Program-made: the position numbers and the translations under genes
Notes under the pieces: model-generated
What the model saw: the letters and a program-made list of their open reading frames with translations, nothing else
The model's database searches: none
What the model was told of the DNA's origin: nothing
Shown: positions 17,180-25,969 of the stretch, piece after piece
How the letters are laid out: every line of letters starts with the position of its first letter
Position numbering within the stretch: the stretch's first letter is position 1
Assembly: GCA_024233835.1 (NCBI GenBank)
Contig: JACKPC010000002.1
Location: forward strand, 643,001 to 707,000
Length of the DNA: 64,000 nucleotides
Source: Leptospiraceae bacterium
GTDB lineage: Bacteria; Spirochaetota; Leptospiria; Leptospirales; Leptospiraceae
Direction of reading: 5' to 3'

Positions 17180-19264
17180 TTATAAATGCACACCTTCATC
17201 CATGCTAAACTGTGCATTTAAAACTTGCAAAGCATCAGACATTGAAAAAATAGGAAGCTTACAGGAATTATTTTCGCAAATATACAACACAAAATCTTTT
17301 TCAGTTTCTCTTCCTTTTAATAATGGAATTAACTCGGAATTTATAGACAGTTCATCTTTAGTTGAAACAGCAAAACTAAGTCCCGGAACAAAATGAGTAT
17401 AATATACGTTTAAAATTTTTTGCAGTTCTTCATTCTCTTTCTCCCCGATAATGATAATTTCTCTGGAAGGACCACCGGTATATAGTAAATAAACTTTTAA
17501 TAAAAAGGCATGACTCATACCATATTTTTCCAGATCTTCTTTAAAATAGGAAAAGAGACTTTTTAAGTATCCATAATACTTTTTATGACCGTAGCGACAG
17601 AGTTCCAATAATACCATGGCCATTGTGCTATTACCGGAAGGCTCAACTCCATCATAGGATTGAATGCTACGCCTGATAAGTACCTCCGCATCTGAGCCGG
17701 TTTCAAAGAAAGGTCCAAAACCCGAATAAAATAAACGAATAGATTCATCTGTTAAAAATACAGCCCGTTTCATATAATCAATATTAAAGCTTATCTTATA
17801 TAGTAAAATAGAAACATAGGCTAGTTCAGCATAATCAACCAGGTAAGCCGGGATAGCAGATTCTCCTTCCCTGTATCTTCTGAGCAACCTTCCTTCTGAA
17901 TTAAAGAGATGTGTGTTAATAAACTCATAATGATTCTTTGCTTTTTGAATCAGGCTTTCATCAGAAAAGGACATACCGGACTCAATTAAAGCCCGAATAT
18001 AAAGACAATTCCAGGAAGTTAAAACCTTGTCATCCCTTTGTGGTCGAATCCGTTTATTTCTTTCTTCTAATAAACTCTTTCTTACTTTTTCTTTTCTTGC
18101 AGACAAAGAAGAGTCTTCTTCCTCCGGAAGAGGATATATTCGAAAATTCTCATTCAGTATATTCTTTCCTTCAAAGTTACCTTCTTCTGATAAATGCCAG
18201 TATGCAGAAAAAAATTCTGCATCAGTTCCCAGAATTTCTTGAAAATGAGATAAGTCCCAGAGATAAAACTTCCCCTCTTCTCCTTCGCTATCTGCATCCT
18301 CAGCCGAAGCGATTCCACCCTCATCCAGAACCAAATCACGTTCTACATAATTGATTACATCTAAAGCTGCCTGTTTAAAAATTTCTCTTTTTTCTAACCT
18401 ATAAGTTTCAGCTAATATAGAGATAAAAAGAGCATTGTCATACAACATTTTTTCAAAATGAGGAACAAGCCACATACTATCAGTAGAATAACGACAAAGC
18501 CCTCCTCCTACTTGATCATAAATTCCTCCTTTCTTCATAGCCAGTAAAGTCTTCTCAACCATCTCCTTAGCTTTACTATTTTTTGTTTTTATAAAATAGG
18601 AAATTAAAAAAGAAAGTCCCATACTGGGAGGAAACTTGTTACTGGCATTCGTCTTGAATCCAAAATAAGTTTCATCATAAAAATGATTATAAGTTTCATA
18701 AGTTTTCTGAATGCAGGACTCCGAAGGAAGCTCTTCTGATTGTTGTTCTCGAACTGAAGATTGAAGAAATCGAAGCATTTCTTCTGAAGCTTTTATTATA
18801 TCTCCTCGCTTTTCTTTCCAGGTAACATGCAAAATTCCTAATACATCTAAAAAGCTCTTTCTACCATATCTTGGTTCTGAAGGAAAATATGTTCCTCCAA
18901 TGACAGGAATTTTCTCAGGGGTCAAAAACATATTTAAAGGCCAGCCACCCTGACCTTCCATCGCCTGCAAGGCATCCATATAAATGGAATCTATATCCGG
19001 CCTTTCCTCCCTATCTACCTTGATAGATACAAAATGCTCATTCAAAAAATCCGCAGTTTTCTTATCTTCAAAAGATTCCTTTTCCATCACATGACACCAA
19101 TGGCAGGTTGCATAACCTATAGAAAGAAACACCAGGCAATCTTTTTCTCGGGCTAAGTTAAAAGCTTCCTCCGACCAGGGAAACCAGTCTACAGGATTAT
19201 AGGCATGTTGTAAAAGGTAGGGGCTTTTTTCGTGAATCAGACGATTCGGAATTTTACGTTCCAT
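17180..19264 (-). CDS. YyaL-type thioredoxin-domain protein (DUF255)
   Basis: A protein of about 694 residues from the ATG at 19264; a GTG at 19270 would add two residues. The N-terminal DUF255 thioredoxin-like domain has NRLIHEKSPYLLQHAYNPVDWFPW and the CXXC motif in GYATCHWCHVMEKESF, followed by VDREERPDID and GGWPLNMFLTP. The rest is an (alpha/alpha)6 barrel of the glycosidase/epimerase-like type (GGGLCRYSTDSMWLVPHFEKMLYDN). The family (COG1331, spermatogenesis-associated protein 20-like) is widespread but its function is not settled. Its gene lies downstream of hslU, separated by a hairpin. Confidence 0.92.
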   Translation of the reverse strand: MERKIPNRLIHEKSPYLLQHAYNPVDWFPWSEEAFNLAREKDCLVFLSIGYATCHWCHVMEKESFEDKKTADFLNEHFVSIKVDREERPDIDSIYMDALQAMEGQGGWPLNMFLTPEKIPVIGGTYFPSEPRYGRKSFLDVLGILHVTWKEKRGDIIKASEEMLRFLQSSVREQQSEELPSESCIQKTYETYNHFYDETYFGFKTNASNKFPPSMGLSFLISYFIKTKNSKAKEMVEKTLLAMKKGGIYDQVGGGLCRYSTDSMWLVPHFEKMLYDNALFISILAETYRLEKREIFKQAALDVINYVERDLVLDEGGIASAEDADSEGEEGKFYLWDLSHFQEILGTDAEFFSAYWHLSEEGNFEGKNILNENFRIYPLPEEEDSSLSARKEKVRKSLLEERNKRIRPQRDDKVLTSWNCLYIRALIESGMSFSDESLIQKAKNHYEFINTHLFNSEGRLLRRYREGESAIPAYLVDYAELAYVSILLYKISFNIDYMKRAVFLTDESIRLFYSGFGPFFETGSDAEVLIRRSIQSYDGVEPSGNSTMAMVLLELCRYGHKKYYGYLKSLFSYFKEDLEKYGMSHAFLLKVYLLYTGGPSREIIIIGEKENEELQKILNVYYTHFVPGLSFAVSTKDELSINSELIPLLKGRETEKDFVLYICENNSCKLPIFSMSDALQVLNAQFSMDEGVHL

Positions 19265-19329
19265 TCGCACAATGTAAAACGGCTTTTTAAAAAGTCATTT
19301 AATATTTTACATATAGAAGAACCTTTTAA

Positions 19330-19356
19330 AGAAAGTAAGGCTCTTACAGGAGCCTT
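19330..19356 (-). terminator. Hairpin after hslU, probable terminator
   Basis: On the minus strand AAGGCTC and GAGCCTT form a seven-base stem with a six-base loop, extendable with one bulge, directly downstream of the hslU stop and followed by a T-rich stretch (ACTTTCTTT). It would separate the hslVU operon from the YyaL gene. Confidence 0.55.
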
Positions 19357-19362
19357 TACATT

Positions 19363-20802
19363 TTAAAGTATATACTTGCTTAAATCTCTATCTTCTGCAA
19401 TTCCTTTGAGTCGATTCAATACAAACTCTGCATCAATCACCTGGTGCTTTTTATCTTCCGGAAGTTCCGGTGCTTCAAAGCTTAAATCTTCTAATAGTTT
19501 TTCTAAAATTGTATTTAAACGTCTGGCTCCGATATTCTCCGTCTTTTCATTGACATCAAAAGCAATTCTCGCGATTTCCCGGATAGCCTCATCTTTAAAT
19601 TCAAGAGTAACTCCTTCTGTCGCCAGAAGAGCTTCATACTGCTTAGTCAAAGAAGATCTGGGAGTACTTAAGATATTAACAAAGTCTTCCATAGAAAGCT
19701 TATCTAATTCCACACGTATAGGAAATCTTCCCTGAAGTTCAGGAATCATATCAGAAGGCTTGGAAATATGAAAGGCCCCGGCTGCAATAAAAAGAATGTG
19801 ATCTGTTCTGACAGGCCCGATTCGAGTACTGACAGTGGCTCCTTCCACAATAGGAAGAAGATCTCTCTGTACTCCTTCTCTCGAAACATCAGCTCCGGAA
19901 CGAGATTCTTTACCGGCAATTTTATCAATCTCATCCAAAAAGATAATTCCCATTTCTTCCGCGCGACGCACCGCTTCTCTTTGCATCTTTTCCTGATCCA
20001 GTAGCTTCTCTGCTTCCTGATCAGCAATAATTTCTCTTGCTTCTGAAATAGGAAGTTTTCTCTTCTTGCTCTTCTTGTTCATCAGATCACCGAGCATATT
20101 CTGAAGTTGATTATCCATATCTTCGAAATTGCCGGCACCAAAAACCTGGAACATCGGCATCCCACCACCGGCACCCTGAGGCTCAATTTCGATTTCGATT
20201 TCTCTTTCATCAAGCTTACCACTTTGAAGCTTCTTTCTCATTAAGTCTCGAGTTTCTAAATAACGCTGCTTTCTTTCTTCATCAAGGGTATTATTTTCCG
20301 GATCGAAACTACCCGGACTGGAAACAGGTGCATCGGGAATCAAAATATCTACAATAATTTCTTCTGCTCTCTTTCTTGCTTCTTCTACCACTCGTTTTCT
20401 AAATTCAGCTTTTACCAGGTTTAAAGAAACCATAGCCAGATCACGGATCATAGATTCCACATCTCGTCCGACATAGCCAATCTCGGTATATTTAGTTGCC
20501 TCGACTTTTAAAAAAGGTGCATGATACAACTTGGATAATCGTCTTGCTATCTCAGTCTTTCCTACACCGGTAGGACCTATCATGATAATATTTTTTGGAT
20601 AAATTTCTTCTCTGAGACTTGAATCCAGTTTACGTCTGCGTATCCGATTTCGAATTGCAATTGCCACAGACTTCTTCGCATTCTTCTGTCCTACGATGTG
20701 CTGATCCAGTTCTTCAACAATTTGTCTCGGAGTTAAATCGGGTTCTGGTAATTCGTAACTTATAGCCAGTGGCTTATTTTCATTTTCCAATAATTCTGTC
20801 AT
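19363..20802 (-). CDS. hslU: ATP-dependent protease ATPase subunit HslU
   Basis: HslU (ClpY) is the AAA+ unfoldase that feeds substrates to the HslV peptidase. Walker A GPTGVGKT is at 76-83, the pore and linker signature KYTEIGYVGRDVESMIRDL follows, and Walker B FLDEIDKI is near 288. The variable I domain (about 110-250) contains a Gly-rich piece (GAGGGMPMF). The C-terminus ends DLSKYIL, the docking tail that inserts into HslV. Length 479 is normal. Its ATG overlaps the hslV stop by four bases. Confidence 0.97.
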   Translation of the reverse strand: MTELLENENKPLAISYELPEPDLTPRQIVEELDQHIVGQKNAKKSVAIAIRNRIRRRKLDSSLREEIYPKNIIMIGPTGVGKTEIARRLSKLYHAPFLKVEATKYTEIGYVGRDVESMIRDLAMVSLNLVKAEFRKRVVEEARKRAEEIIVDILIPDAPVSSPGSFDPENNTLDEERKQRYLETRDLMRKKLQSGKLDEREIEIEIEPQGAGGGMPMFQVFGAGNFEDMDNQLQNMLGDLMNKKSKKRKLPISEAREIIADQEAEKLLDQEKMQREAVRRAEEMGIIFLDEIDKIAGKESRSGADVSREGVQRDLLPIVEGATVSTRIGPVRTDHILFIAAGAFHISKPSDMIPELQGRFPIRVELDKLSMEDFVNILSTPRSSLTKQYEALLATEGVTLEFKDEAIREIARIAFDVNEKTENIGARRLNTILEKLLEDLSFEAPELPEDKKHQVIDAEFVLNRLKGIAEDRDLSKYIL

Positions 20803-21359
20803 TTCAGTTCTTCTATCAATATATTATGATTTGTATATATACATATATCAGCAGCAATGTTCATTGCTTCTTTTACAATTTCCATAGGTTCCAATTCGGT
20901 ATGTTTATACAAGGCTCTGGCTGCTGATAAAGCATAGTTACCACCCGAACCAATAGCTAAAATTCCATCATCAGGTGAAATTACATCTCCCGTTCCGGAA
21001 ATGAGGAAAGACTCTTCTCTGTCAGCCACAATTAATAAAGCTTCCAAACGCCGGAGCATCCTGTCTGTTCTCCATTCCCTGGCCATTTCAACCGCACTAC
21101 GAGAAAGACTCCCATTATATTGACTTACCTTTTTCTCAAAAATCTCAAAAAGAGTAAAAGCATCAGCAGCAGAACCTGCAAACCCGGATAAAATCTTTCC
21201 TTCGTGGAGAAGGCGAATTTTTTTCGCACTATGTTTCATGACGGTATGTCCCATAGACACCTGGCCATCACCTGCAATGGCAACCTTACCATTTTTCCGA
21301 ACACAGAGTATAGTAGTAGAACGTATGCGTCTTTCTTCTTTTGAATTATTTCCTGGCAT
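20799..21359 (-). CDS. hslV: ATP-dependent protease peptidase subunit HslV
   Basis: HslV (ClpQ) is the proteasome-like N-terminal threonine peptidase. The catalytic Thr lies in IRSTTILCVRKNGKVAIAGDGQVSMG; GSGGNYALSAARAL and DICIYTNHN are also characteristic. I prefer the ATG at 21359, giving a short propeptide before the Thr; the ATG at 21371 is possible. The propeptide (about 14 residues) is longer than the single Met of E. coli. The gene overlaps xerC upstream and hslU downstream, the same order as in Bacillus (codV-clpQ-clpY). Confidence 0.96.
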   Translation of the reverse strand: MPGNNSKEERRIRSTTILCVRKNGKVAIAGDGQVSMGHTVMKHSAKKIRLLHEGKILSGFAGSAADAFTLFEIFEKKVSQYNGSLSRSAVEMAREWRTDRMLRRLEALLIVADREESFLISGTGDVISPDDGILAIGSGGNYALSAARALYKHTELEPMEIVKEAMNIAADICIYTNHNILIEELK

Positions 21360-22254
21360 GTGGATGAGCATTCCTATAAATTTCTTTTAGCCTTTCATTG
21401 CTTACATGGTGGTACATCCGCTCGTTGCTGGTAGACTGTCCGAGCATTTTTTGAACTTCTCGAATGTCCTCTCCTGCATCCAGTAAATCCCTGGCGAAAG
21501 TATTCCGAAACCTGTGAGGGGTAACCTTTTTATCCATACCCATCAGGTTTTTCCTTTCATTCAAAATATAGCGAATGCCCCTTGTTGTAAGCCTATTGCC
21601 TTTCTGATTCAAAAATATAAATTCTCTATCAGTGTATTCAACTTTTCTGAGAGTAAGATATTCATCAAGCACCTTTCTGGCATTTTCTCCCAGAGAAATA
21701 AAATGACTTTTCTCCTTTTTTCCGAAAACACGTAAAATTTTATTATCTTCAGACAGATCCTCAAGCCGGGCATTCACCAGCTCAAATACCCGAATCCCAC
21801 TGGAATACAATATTTCTAAAATGGCCCTGTCTCTTTTTTCTAATAAGAAGGCTGAAGAAGAACGATAGTCATTCTTCTCCTTTCTTCCTGATTCTTTTTT
21901 GGGGCCTTCATTTTTGTATAAAAACTCAATTATAGAGGTATTTTCTCCATAAACCCGGTTCAGATAAGAATAAAAAACTTTGAAGGAAGAAAACTTTCGA
22001 CTTCTTGTTTTTTTCTCCATTCCGGAATTCTCCAGGTGCTGAAAATAGGATATGATTTGCTCCGGAGAAGGCGAAAAAAAAGAAATTCTTCTTTCCTGAC
22101 AGTATTCAAGGAAAAATTTTATGTCTCTCTGGTAGGCAATTAGCGTATTTTTTGAATAGTTTTTTTCTTTTTCTAAAAAGGTTTTAAAGGTTTCGATTGG
22201 TTCAAGAATATCTAAACCCATCTTATCCGGAAACTGTATCTGTTTTTCCTTCAA
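21346..22254 (-). CDS. xerC: Tyrosine recombinase, XerC/XerD type
   Basis: A 302-residue site-specific recombinase. The N-terminal SAM-like DNA-binding domain (20-110) precedes the catalytic domain with Arg155 (SSGIRVFELVNARLED), a Lys near 180 (FGKKEKSH), the HXXR box His247/Arg250 (TPHRFRNTFA) and the nucleophile Tyr281 (NERMYHHVS). The position normally filled by His in 'LGH' is Gln273 (MLGQSTS). Xer enzymes resolve chromosome dimers at dif; no dif-like site was recognised. Start TTG, with GGGAG eight bases upstream. Its position before hslVU supports the XerC rather than XerD name. Confidence 0.88.
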   Translation of the reverse strand: MKEKQIQFPDKMGLDILEPIETFKTFLEKEKNYSKNTLIAYQRDIKFFLEYCQERRISFFSPSPEQIISYFQHLENSGMEKKTRSRKFSSFKVFYSYLNRVYGENTSIIEFLYKNEGPKKESGRKEKNDYRSSSAFLLEKRDRAILEILYSSGIRVFELVNARLEDLSEDNKILRVFGKKEKSHFISLGENARKVLDEYLTLRKVEYTDREFIFLNQKGNRLTTRGIRYILNERKNLMGMDKKVTPHRFRNTFARDLLDAGEDIREVQKMLGQSTSNERMYHHVSNERLKEIYRNAHPHARK

Positions 22255-22319
22255 GTAGCTTTCTCCCGGTACAAAGATCGGTCAAATGCAGGATTTTCTA
22301 TGAAATATTTCCACAAAAT

Positions 22320-23831
22320 TTAGGTTCTATTCTTTCGGGATGCTAAGTCTTCCTTTAGAATCTTCAACAAAGAAAACACGATAGCCAATAGGATAAAGGA
22401 GAATGGTAGGGCAATTACAATAGCGGCTGTTTTTAGAGCCTTTAAACCACCCGTGAGTAATAAGGTAATAGCGATAGAGGCCTGCAAAACTCCCCAGGTA
22501 AATTTAACCGAGTTTTTGGGATTCATATCTCCCTTAGAAGATAGCATTCCCAAAACAAATGTAGCAGAATCCGCAGAGGTAACAAAAAATACAATGATTA
22601 AGGAAGTAGCAATAAATCCCAGAAAAGAACCCAACGGAAGCTGAGCCAGAGAAAGAAATATAGCTGTTGTTTCATTTTGCAAAACTGCTTTTACAATTCC
22701 GGCATTATGAAACATTTCATAAAACAGAGAAGAACCTCCAAGAGCCGAAAACCATAAACAACCCAGCAAAGTAGGAGCCAGCATTACTCCTACTACAAAC
22801 TCCCGAATCGTTCTTCCCCTAGAAACCCTTGCGATAAATGTTCCTACAAAAGGTGCCCAGGCAATCCACCAGGCCCAATAGAAAAGAGTATTTCCAGCCA
22901 ACCACTTTCCTCCGGTGAAAGGATTCATACGAAAACTCATGGGTATAAAGTTTTGAATATACGAACCTACCGTGGTTGTAAAAAGCTCGATAATAAAGTT
23001 TGTAGGACCAACAAAAAAAATAAATAAAAAAAGCAGTGCTGCAATAGTTAAATTAGTATTACTTAATATTTTGATTCCTTTATCAAGCCCGGTCATAGCC
23101 GAAATTAAAAATAGCACAGTTGTAATAATGATTATAAATATGGTTATCGATTTTCCTTCCGGCAAACCAAATAGATAATGTAGACCCGCATGAATTTGCA
23201 AACTACCAAGGCCCAAAGAAGTAGCTACTCCAAAAGCCGTAGCGATGATAGAAATAATATCAATCCATTTACCGGAAACTTTATCCACATTATCACCCAT
23301 TAAAGGTCTCAGGGTAACACTGATTAGACCGGGTTCATTTTTGCGAAATTGAAAAAAAGCAATAGCAAGAGCAATAGTAGAATAGATAGCCCAGGGGTGC
23401 AGGCCCCAATGAAAAAACGAATATCGAAAGGCAAGTCTCGCTGCATCATTTGTGTATGGATCCGCCATTCCCATCGGAGGTCTCGCATAGTGTATCATTG
23501 GCTCAGCAACACCATAAAAAACCAGACCGATGCCCATTCCGGCTGAAAATAGCATGGCAAGCCAGGTAAAGTAAGAATAAGCAGGTCTATCTTCATCTTT
23601 ACCGAGCCGAATTTCAGCATAGGGTCCAAAAATAAGATATATACAAAAAATCAACATAATAAATGTCGAGATAAGATAAAACCATCCAAATTTATCTATA
23701 GAAAAATTCAGAGCCAGTCCGGCCCATTTTTCCAAATCCTCAGGAAGGAATAGACCGAAAAGCACGAATATACCGATAAGAAAAACCGAAACAGAAAAAA
23801 CGTATTTATCAACACCCGAATCGTCTTTCAT
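22320..23831 (-). CDS. BCCT-family glycine betaine/choline/carnitine transporter
   Basis: A 503-residue transporter with about twelve membrane segments. The Gly-rich unwound helix GMGIGLVFYGVAEP (98-111) and the aromatic betaine-binding segment FYWAWWIAWAPFVG (317-330), followed by ARVSRGRTIREF, are family hallmarks. GMGIGL rather than GMDVG fits the sodium-coupled betaine branch (OpuD/BetP). The C-terminal tail after the last helix is short, so the long osmosensing extension of BetP is absent. It is the third gene of the betaine cassette and overlaps the SDMT gene by four bases, so uptake is coexpressed with synthesis. Confidence 0.93.
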   Translation of the reverse strand: MKDDSGVDKYVFSVSVFLIGIFVLFGLFLPEDLEKWAGLALNFSIDKFGWFYLISTFIMLIFCIYLIFGPYAEIRLGKDEDRPAYSYFTWLAMLFSAGMGIGLVFYGVAEPMIHYARPPMGMADPYTNDAARLAFRYSFFHWGLHPWAIYSTIALAIAFFQFRKNEPGLISVTLRPLMGDNVDKVSGKWIDIISIIATAFGVATSLGLGSLQIHAGLHYLFGLPEGKSITIFIIIITTVLFLISAMTGLDKGIKILSNTNLTIAALLFLFIFFVGPTNFIIELFTTTVGSYIQNFIPMSFRMNPFTGGKWLAGNTLFYWAWWIAWAPFVGTFIARVSRGRTIREFVVGVMLAPTLLGCLWFSALGGSSLFYEMFHNAGIVKAVLQNETTAIFLSLAQLPLGSFLGFIATSLIIVFFVTSADSATFVLGMLSSKGDMNPKNSVKFTWGVLQASIAITLLLTGGLKALKTAAIVIALPFSFILLAIVFSLLKILKEDLASRKNRT

Positions 23832-24667
23832 ACTTTTTTAAAATGCAAGATACCCCAGTTTAAGTTTCCACTTTCCCCGGCTTTTATCCAGGCATTTAAA
23901 CCTTGTTTCATTCTATCCATATAATCCTTAGAGCATATTCCGTTTGTCAATTCCTCATAACGCTTTGTAACTTCTTCCAGAATACGAGTATAATGTCTGA
24001 TTAGATTTTCAGTTAAATCAACTTTTTGAATTAAAGATAGACCATATTTTCGTCCGAGGTCTTCATAGTATTCAAAATAGCCCATAGACTCCAGATGGAT
24101 ACGCTCTAAGACAGGTTTTAATTCTTCTTTTTTAGCGTCTTTTGACTGCATGGGATCTGTGAAAATAAATTCAGCTCCCGGTTTTAAAACCCTTGATACC
24201 TCTTGAAAAACTTTTTCTTTCTTTCCACTATGCAGGATAGCATCCTGTGACCAAACAATATCATAACAGGCATCCTCAGATGGAATTTCTTCAAAGCTTC
24301 CATCGATTACCTTTACCAGTCCATCCAGTTTTCTTTCCTTATTAAGGTTACGATTTCTTGCATTTTGCTCTTCACTGATATTCAGACAATCAACTTTACA
24401 GGAGAACTTTTCTGATAAAAACCTTGCAGAACCACCATAGCCGGCACCTATATCAAGAATCTGTTTGGTAGGATCTACATTTTCCAAGTAGGATGACATT
24501 TTCTCAACCGTCCTCCTACTTGCTGAAAATATGGATTCCTCTGAATGCTGATAAATCCCTACATGAATATCTTCTCCGCCCCAGACATGGAAATAAAAGG
24601 CATCTGCATCACCGGAATTGTAATAGGTTCTGGCTGTACTTTCAACTTCTGTATAAGAATTCGCCAT
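23828..24667 (-). CDS. Sarcosine/dimethylglycine N-methyltransferase (SDMT)
   Basis: Second enzyme of the glycine methylation route to glycine betaine: it transfers methyl groups from SAM to sarcosine and dimethylglycine. The start at 24667 is chosen because GAGGAG lies seven bases upstream; ATGs at 24691 and 24685 fall inside the GSMT gene. SAM motif I is ILDIGAGYGGSARFL (from residue 70). Family-specific pieces include DAFYFHVWGGEDIHVGIY, WSQDAILHSGKKEKVFQEVSRVLKPG and FTDPMQSKDAKKEEL. About 279 residues, normal length. It is tightly coupled to GSMT and the transporter. Confusion with other small-molecule methyltransferases is unlikely given the operon. Confidence 0.93.
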   Translation of the reverse strand: MANSYTEVESTARTYYNSGDADAFYFHVWGGEDIHVGIYQHSEESIFSASRRTVEKMSSYLENVDPTKQILDIGAGYGGSARFLSEKFSCKVDCLNISEEQNARNRNLNKERKLDGLVKVIDGSFEEIPSEDACYDIVWSQDAILHSGKKEKVFQEVSRVLKPGAEFIFTDPMQSKDAKKEELKPVLERIHLESMGYFEYYEDLGRKYGLSLIQKVDLTENLIRHYTRILEEVTKRYEELTNGICSKDYMDRMKQGLNAWIKAGESGNLNWGILHFKKV

Positions 24668-24671
24668 ATTC

Positions 24672-25484
24672 TTACTCCTCGTCATATTCATCCGAATATC
24701 TTTTTTCAGCTACATGTATAAAGAAATCAGGGTCTTCCTGATGATAGGTTTCCTGGAAGTCTCCATAGGTTTTGATGGTTTGGAAGCCTACTTCATGTAG
24801 AAGTTTTCTTGTATAGTTTTTTCTGAGTGGAAACATGTTTAAATTATATACGGAGCCATCGGGAAATTCATACTTAAATCTTGCAAGACCTTCATCCACA
24901 TGTTCTGGCTCTGCTTTTACATTTTCCCCGGCATAGTAATAGGTATGTTTGGAGGAAAAACCTTTATCGACTATCATATCGTAGTTTCTTTGATCCAGAA
25001 TAAGCACACCATCATGTCGTAAAGCAGCATAAAATTCTGCCAGAGCTTTTCTTCTATCCCTCTCCTCGAATAAATGAGTAAAAGAATTTCCGAGACAGAT
25101 CACAGCATCATATTTTCCGTGTATATCCCGATTTAACCATCGCCAATCAGCCTGAACCGTTCGAAGAATCTTTCCCCTCTTACGTGCATTTTCAAAAGCG
25201 CGAGACAACATCACAGGACTTCCATCTGCACTGGTTACCTCAAAACCGGCTTCTAAGAGGCGTATAGAATGAAATCCCGTTCCTGTCGCAACATCCAGAA
25301 TCTTTTCTTTACCTCGTTTCTTTAATTCATCAATAAAGAATTGTCCTTCACTGGCTGCTCTTGCATCCCAATCTATAAGTTCGTCCCATTTCTCAACAAA
25401 AGTTTGTACATACTCTTTTTTATAATGATCTGTTTCTCTCTTTTCTATCGGATTATCTCCGTAGTCCTGGTACTTTACGTTCAT
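24672..25484 (-). CDS. Glycine/sarcosine N-methyltransferase (GSMT)
   Basis: First enzyme of the betaine route, methylating glycine to sarcosine and dimethylglycine with SAM. The 270-residue sequence carries the characteristic opening NPIEKRETDHYKKEYV and FVEKWDELIDWDARAASEGQFF, SAM motif I ILDVATGTGFHS (62-73), SADGSPVML, and CLGNSFTHLFEERDRRKALAEF. These match GSMT of halophiles such as Ectothiorhodospira and Actinopolyspora. A strong ribosome-binding site (GGAAGGTG) precedes the ATG. It heads the GSMT-SDMT-BCCT operon and has a long leader with three stem-loops. Confidence 0.94.
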   Translation of the reverse strand: MNVKYQDYGDNPIEKRETDHYKKEYVQTFVEKWDELIDWDARAASEGQFFIDELKKRGKEKILDVATGTGFHSIRLLEAGFEVTSADGSPVMLSRAFENARKRGKILRTVQADWRWLNRDIHGKYDAVICLGNSFTHLFEERDRRKALAEFYAALRHDGVLILDQRNYDMIVDKGFSSKHTYYYAGENVKAEPEHVDEGLARFKYEFPDGSVYNLNMFPLRKNYTRKLLHEVGFQTIKTYGDFQETYHQEDPDFFIHVAEKRYSDEYDEE

Positions 25485-25969
25485 ATAAACACCTTCCCTT
25501 GAAAAGTAGCAGGTACAGTCTTTGTAGAAAGACTCTAGTTCATCAGGTATTAAAGTATTGTCATCTTACAAATGCCACCAGAGACAATCTGGCTACTGAC
25601 ATGATAGCATTCGGGTAAAACCGAAAGTCGATGAATAACCTGCGTTATTCTTTTGTATGTTGTTTTGACCACTAGTCTAAAAATAGCTGTTTTTTGCAAG
25701 AAAAAAAGTTCAAGATAGATGATAAATTATAGTATTCATTCATGGATAAAAGAAGTATTTTATTTTATTTATATATTACTTACCTTATATTTAAATTTTT
25801 TTCTTCAATATATCGAATTAAAAAGCAAAGGGAAAACTAAAAAAAACCTTGCTGATTTTGAAATCTAGAACCTTTATTCAAAATCCGGTAGAATAGGATT
25901 AAAAACTATGATACATTGTTTATTGAAGTATTGTAAAAATTAGTCAAACTATAAATAGGAGAAAAATCT
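25485..25969. other. 485-base divergent intergenic region: GSMT leader with three stem-loops
   Basis: No convincing gene. Within the part nearest GSMT (minus-strand leader) there are three short stem-loops: arms AGTCTTT/AAAGACT (25517-25534), CCAGA/TCTGG (25578-25592) and GAATAAC/GTTATTC (25633-25650). A TATAAT box on the minus strand lies at 25726-25731, without a good -35. The rest is very AT-rich. An AGGAG ribosome-binding site for the rightward hydroxylase gene ends the region. I could not match the leader to a known riboswitch class. Confidence 0.5.

Noticed and set aside
19376..19735. 119-codon plus-strand frame opposite hslU
   Set aside because: Shadow frame over a conserved gene with no signal or motif.
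25485..25735. Known riboswitch (glycine, SAM, SAH, c-di-AMP or cobalamin) upstream of GSMT
   Set aside because: I compared the leader with the conserved cores I remember and found no convincing match; only generic stem-loops were kept as an observation.
25742..25840. 32-codon hydrophobic frame (MDKRSILFYLYITYLIF...) in the divergent region
   Set aside because: No ribosome-binding site, very AT-rich surroundings; a peptide of this type arises easily by chance.
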